A DNA stretch of 64,000 nucleotides from Warburgia ugandensis (Eukaryota > Streptophyta > Magnoliopsida > Canellales > Canellaceae), in the NCBI GenBank assembly GCA_035236585.1, contig CP141136.1, positions 27,257,426-27,321,425 of the forward strand. The letters run 5' to 3'. Below the pieces are notes generated by a model that saw nothing but the letters and a program-made list of their open reading frames with translations, did not search any database and was not told the origin of the DNA. The stretch's first letter is position 1; each line of letters starts with the position of its first letter. The position numbers and the translations under genes are program-made. Of this stretch, positions 62,301 through 64,000 are shown one piece after another.

Positions 62301-63308
62301 TCTAACTTAATGCATGGACCCTTAATTTATGCAGTCATCTTGACAGTTGCACTTGAAGGAGCAGCAGTTTACTTTTTCTGGTTTACTAAATTATTTTCTG
62401 GCAGGGTTTGGGTAAGACAATATCAGTTATTGCTCTTATACTTTCGGAAAGGTCTCCATCTTCCAATTCGAGTTTCAAGATAGTCCAACAAGGTGAGTTT
62501 AAAGCTTTAAATTTGGATGAAGATGATGATGGGGTTATTGAGCTTGATGGAATTAAGCAAGTTGCGGATTCTGGTCATGTTGTGGCTGATAGCCAGCCAA
62601 TAAGCAGTTCTTTTGCAGCGCGAAAGGGGAGGCCAGCTGCTGGGACACTGGTTGTTTGCCCGACTAGTGTCCTTCGGCAATGGGCAGATGAGCTGCGTAA
62701 TAAAGTCACAAGTAAAGCCAATCTCACATTTTTGGTATATCATGGACCCAACCGAACTAAGGACCCTAATGAGGTGGCCAAATATGATGTTGTCCTCACA
62801 ACATACTCTATCGTAAGCATGGAGGTCCCGAAACAGCCACTTGTAGATCAAGATGATGAGGAGAAAGGGAAGCTAGAAGGCCATGATTTGCCTGTCGGAC
62901 AGTCAACAGGTAGAAAAAGAAAATATCCTCACAGTTCTGGTAAGAAGAGTATGAAGGATAAGAGGTCAATGAATAGTACATTATTTGAATCTGTTGGTCG
63001 TCCTCTTGCCAGAGTTGTATGGTTCAGGGTTATACTGGATGAAGCTCAAAGCATTAAGAATCACAGGACCCAAGTTGCTAGGGCTTGTTGGGGTCTTCGT
63101 GCTAAGCGCAGGTGGTGCTTGTCTGGGACGCCTATCCAGAATGCAATTGATGACCTTTATAGCTACTTCAGATTCCTCAGATATGATCCATATGCTGTCT
63201 ATCAGTCGTTTTGTTCTATGATAAAGATGCCAATTTCTAGGAATCCGACCAATGGATACAAAAAGTTACAGGCTGTTCTGAAGACGATAATGCTCCGTCG
63301 TACAAAAG
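56306..63308 (+). CDS. SNF2-family helicase-like ATPase, CHR27/CHR28 (FRG1/FRG2) type, 3' part outside window
   Basis: Seven exons join in phase: 56306-56455, 58950-59043, 59223-59525, 59641-60791, 62033-62104, 62215-62292 and 62405-63308 (917 codons plus one base). All introns are GT-AG. The N-terminus is acidic (YTIDIDSFYAIL, residues about 27-38). Residues 291-380 are three 30-residue repeats; 504-513 (DTELCIIEEI) looks like a SUMO-interaction motif. The ATPase starts near 567 (VLAVPLLKHQ at about 581-590; RIALSWMLQKE at 591-601). Motif I DDQGLGKT spans exons 6-7 (614-621), Ia-type TLVVCPTSVLRQW is at 697-709, motif II DEAQ at 828-831 and motif III SGTPIQN at 856-862. It stops at LRRTK before an intron; RING and helicase C-terminal domains should follow outside. 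Related proteins (Arabidopsis CHR27/28, yeast Uls1) are nuclear chromatin remodellers, some acting on sumoylated targets. The exon 3 donor (GAAG|GTTCTA) is inferred from phase. The 5' start is the first ATG of the frame. Confidence 0.88.
56456..58949 (+). other. intron 1 of the CHR28-like gene (2.5 kb)
   Basis: Donor CCG|GTAAAT and acceptor TATATACAG|ATGAG. It is the longest intron in the window. Around 57360-57720 it contains sequence resembling a copia LTR in inverse orientation (CTAAAGTTTTACATGGTTGAA compared with 38535-38556), suggesting an old insertion. The small open frames in it have no recognisable domains. Confidence 0.7.
59964..60233 (+). repeat. three 90-bp in-frame tandem repeats in exon 4
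   Basis: Units start at 59964, 60054 and 60144 with VSNEGQ, VSNEGQ and ASDEGQ. Each carries an IKDEK core (lysines 302, 332 and 362), and the first two continue PG.M.VP.RTL. Units 1 and 2 are the most alike; unit 3 has drifted in its second half. Length is an exact multiple of three, so copy changes would keep the frame. Confidence 0.93.
60792..62032 (+). other. intron 4 of the CHR28-like gene, with a foldback insertion
   Basis: Donor GCATTGCAG|GTGATA and acceptor GCATGGCAG|GATCTT. It separates the N-terminal region from the ATPase. It contains the imperfect inverted repeat described at 61690-61945 and otherwise AT-rich sequence without coding signal. Confidence 0.8.
61690..61945. mobile_element. 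foldback/MITE-like inverted repeat in intron 4
   Basis: The left arm (about 61705-61775: CCACATTTTATGGGACCCACC, TTCATCTCATTGCTCCAGATT) pairs imperfectly with the right arm (about 61858-61935: AATCTGAAGTTAGAGCAATGAG, GGTGGGCTCCAAAAAATGTG). The gap between arms is about 80 bp. No target duplication was resolved and no coding capacity is present; family unknown. Confidence 0.6.
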
Positions 63309-64000
63309 GTGACATTTCGATTCACTTGATGCATAACAATTTGGACTTGCTAACGGATGATAATACTTGCAATGGCTGATCATTTTCTGTACCAGTACGT
63401 AGTCCACTGGACATACCCAATTTCTAACAGACATGTTTCATACTATGCATTCTAGTCTTTCACATGTTGAGTGTATCCTAAGATTTCAGTATTATCTCAG
63501 AACTGGCCCTTGAAAGTTTGGGTTTCTGTCAGAAAACAGCAAGGAAGATGGTGAATTTCACTGTTTCCCTAGGGTTATATACTGGTCGTAACTGGAGTTA
63601 ACAGTTGTACAGGTCTATTTTGCCTTTTAGGGTGGTACTTACAGTAATCGATGTTTACAGAGGAAAAAGAAGGTGTGAAACATTCTTCTTCCTAGTCATC
63701 CTCCTCTCGATTCTCCTTATACTCTGCTTTTATCTTCTTATTCGTCAATCCTTTTCTTCTTTTTCACTGGCACATCTCAACTGAAATATAGTGACAACAA
63801 CATATTTCCTATTTATTTTCCTTTCTTGGTTGACCAGATAAATGACCCCTTTCTTTGTTAATGCTTGATATGAAGAAGCAAGACATGATGATTACCTTTT
63901 TGTTAAAAACTACCAGAAAGCCGTTGTGCACAATTTTTATAGAGAATTGATGATTACCTTGATTCTATAAAAAGAATTCTAAAATACCTTATACATTCTG
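63309..64000 (+). other. start of intron 7 of the CHR28-like gene, open at the window edge
   Basis: Donor ACAAAAG|GTGACA follows the conserved LRRTK block. The next coding exon should begin by completing a Gly codon and continue with the post-motif-III region; nothing of that kind is found before 64000. The stop shortly after 63308 in the read-through frame supports an intron here. Confidence 0.7.

Noticed and set aside
63309-63379. Extension of exon 7 to the in-frame stop near 63379
   Set aside because: The family continues after LRRTKG with a conserved region not present here, and a good donor lies at 63309.

Overview
The window looks like nuclear DNA from a flowering plant with a large, repeat-rich genome. 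The evidence is a split, intron-bearing SNF2/RING-type gene with plant-style GT-AG introns, Au-type SINEs, Ty3/gypsy elements of three kinds (Tekay-like, Reina-like, and a gag-only Athila/Tat-like derivative), a Ty1/copia relic, TRIM elements and a hAT transposon. Nothing bacterial, organellar or viral-cargo-like was seen. The species cannot be named from the sequence; nothing points to a grass.

Layout. 1-9.08 kb: a decayed Tekay-like Ty3/gypsy element on the minus strand (pol 5.2-2.6 kb), with one long LTR running off the left edge and a related, shortened LTR copy at 7.77-9.08 kb. 9.08-13.3 kb: a quiet stretch with two Au-like SINEs and one fragment resembling the CTLH/CRA part of GID8. 13.3-36.4 kb: two gag-only Athila/Tat-like derivatives (LARD-like) placed head to head, one reading left (13.3 to about 20.97 kb) and one reading right (about 20.97-36.4 kb). 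The right one has taken three later insertions, each with a perfect 5-bp target duplication: a head-to-head TRIM pair (GATAA), a 4.48-kb solo LTR (AGTAC) and a 2.90-kb solo LTR (CATAA). 36.5-39.3 kb: 5' half of a minus-strand Ty1/copia relic with primer site and LTR. 40.45-54.82 kb: a minus-strand Reina-like chromovirus with both short LTRs. It is split by the 3' part of a plus-strand Tekay-like element (3.28-kb LTR), a 1.2-kb hAT element with a perfect 8-bp target duplication, and a third solo LTR (GAGCA) sitting on the gag start codon.

The only convincing host gene is at the right edge. It is a plus-strand SNF2-family ATPase of the CHR27/CHR28 (FRG1/FRG2; yeast Uls1-like) group, starting at 56,306 and leaving the window in an intron after the seventh coding exon. 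I could join seven exons in phase (917 residues). They contain three 30-residue tandem repeats, each carrying an IKDE sumoylation-type site, an acidic SUMO-interaction-type motif, and ATPase motifs I to III.

The window is best read as a nested retrotransposon block ending about 1.1 kb upstream of a chromatin-remodeller gene. I found no operon-like or defence-like system. The most notable signals are the head-to-head arrangements at two scales, the paralogous empty site for the TRIM pair, the run of long solo LTRs, and the repeat/SUMO architecture of the remodeller.
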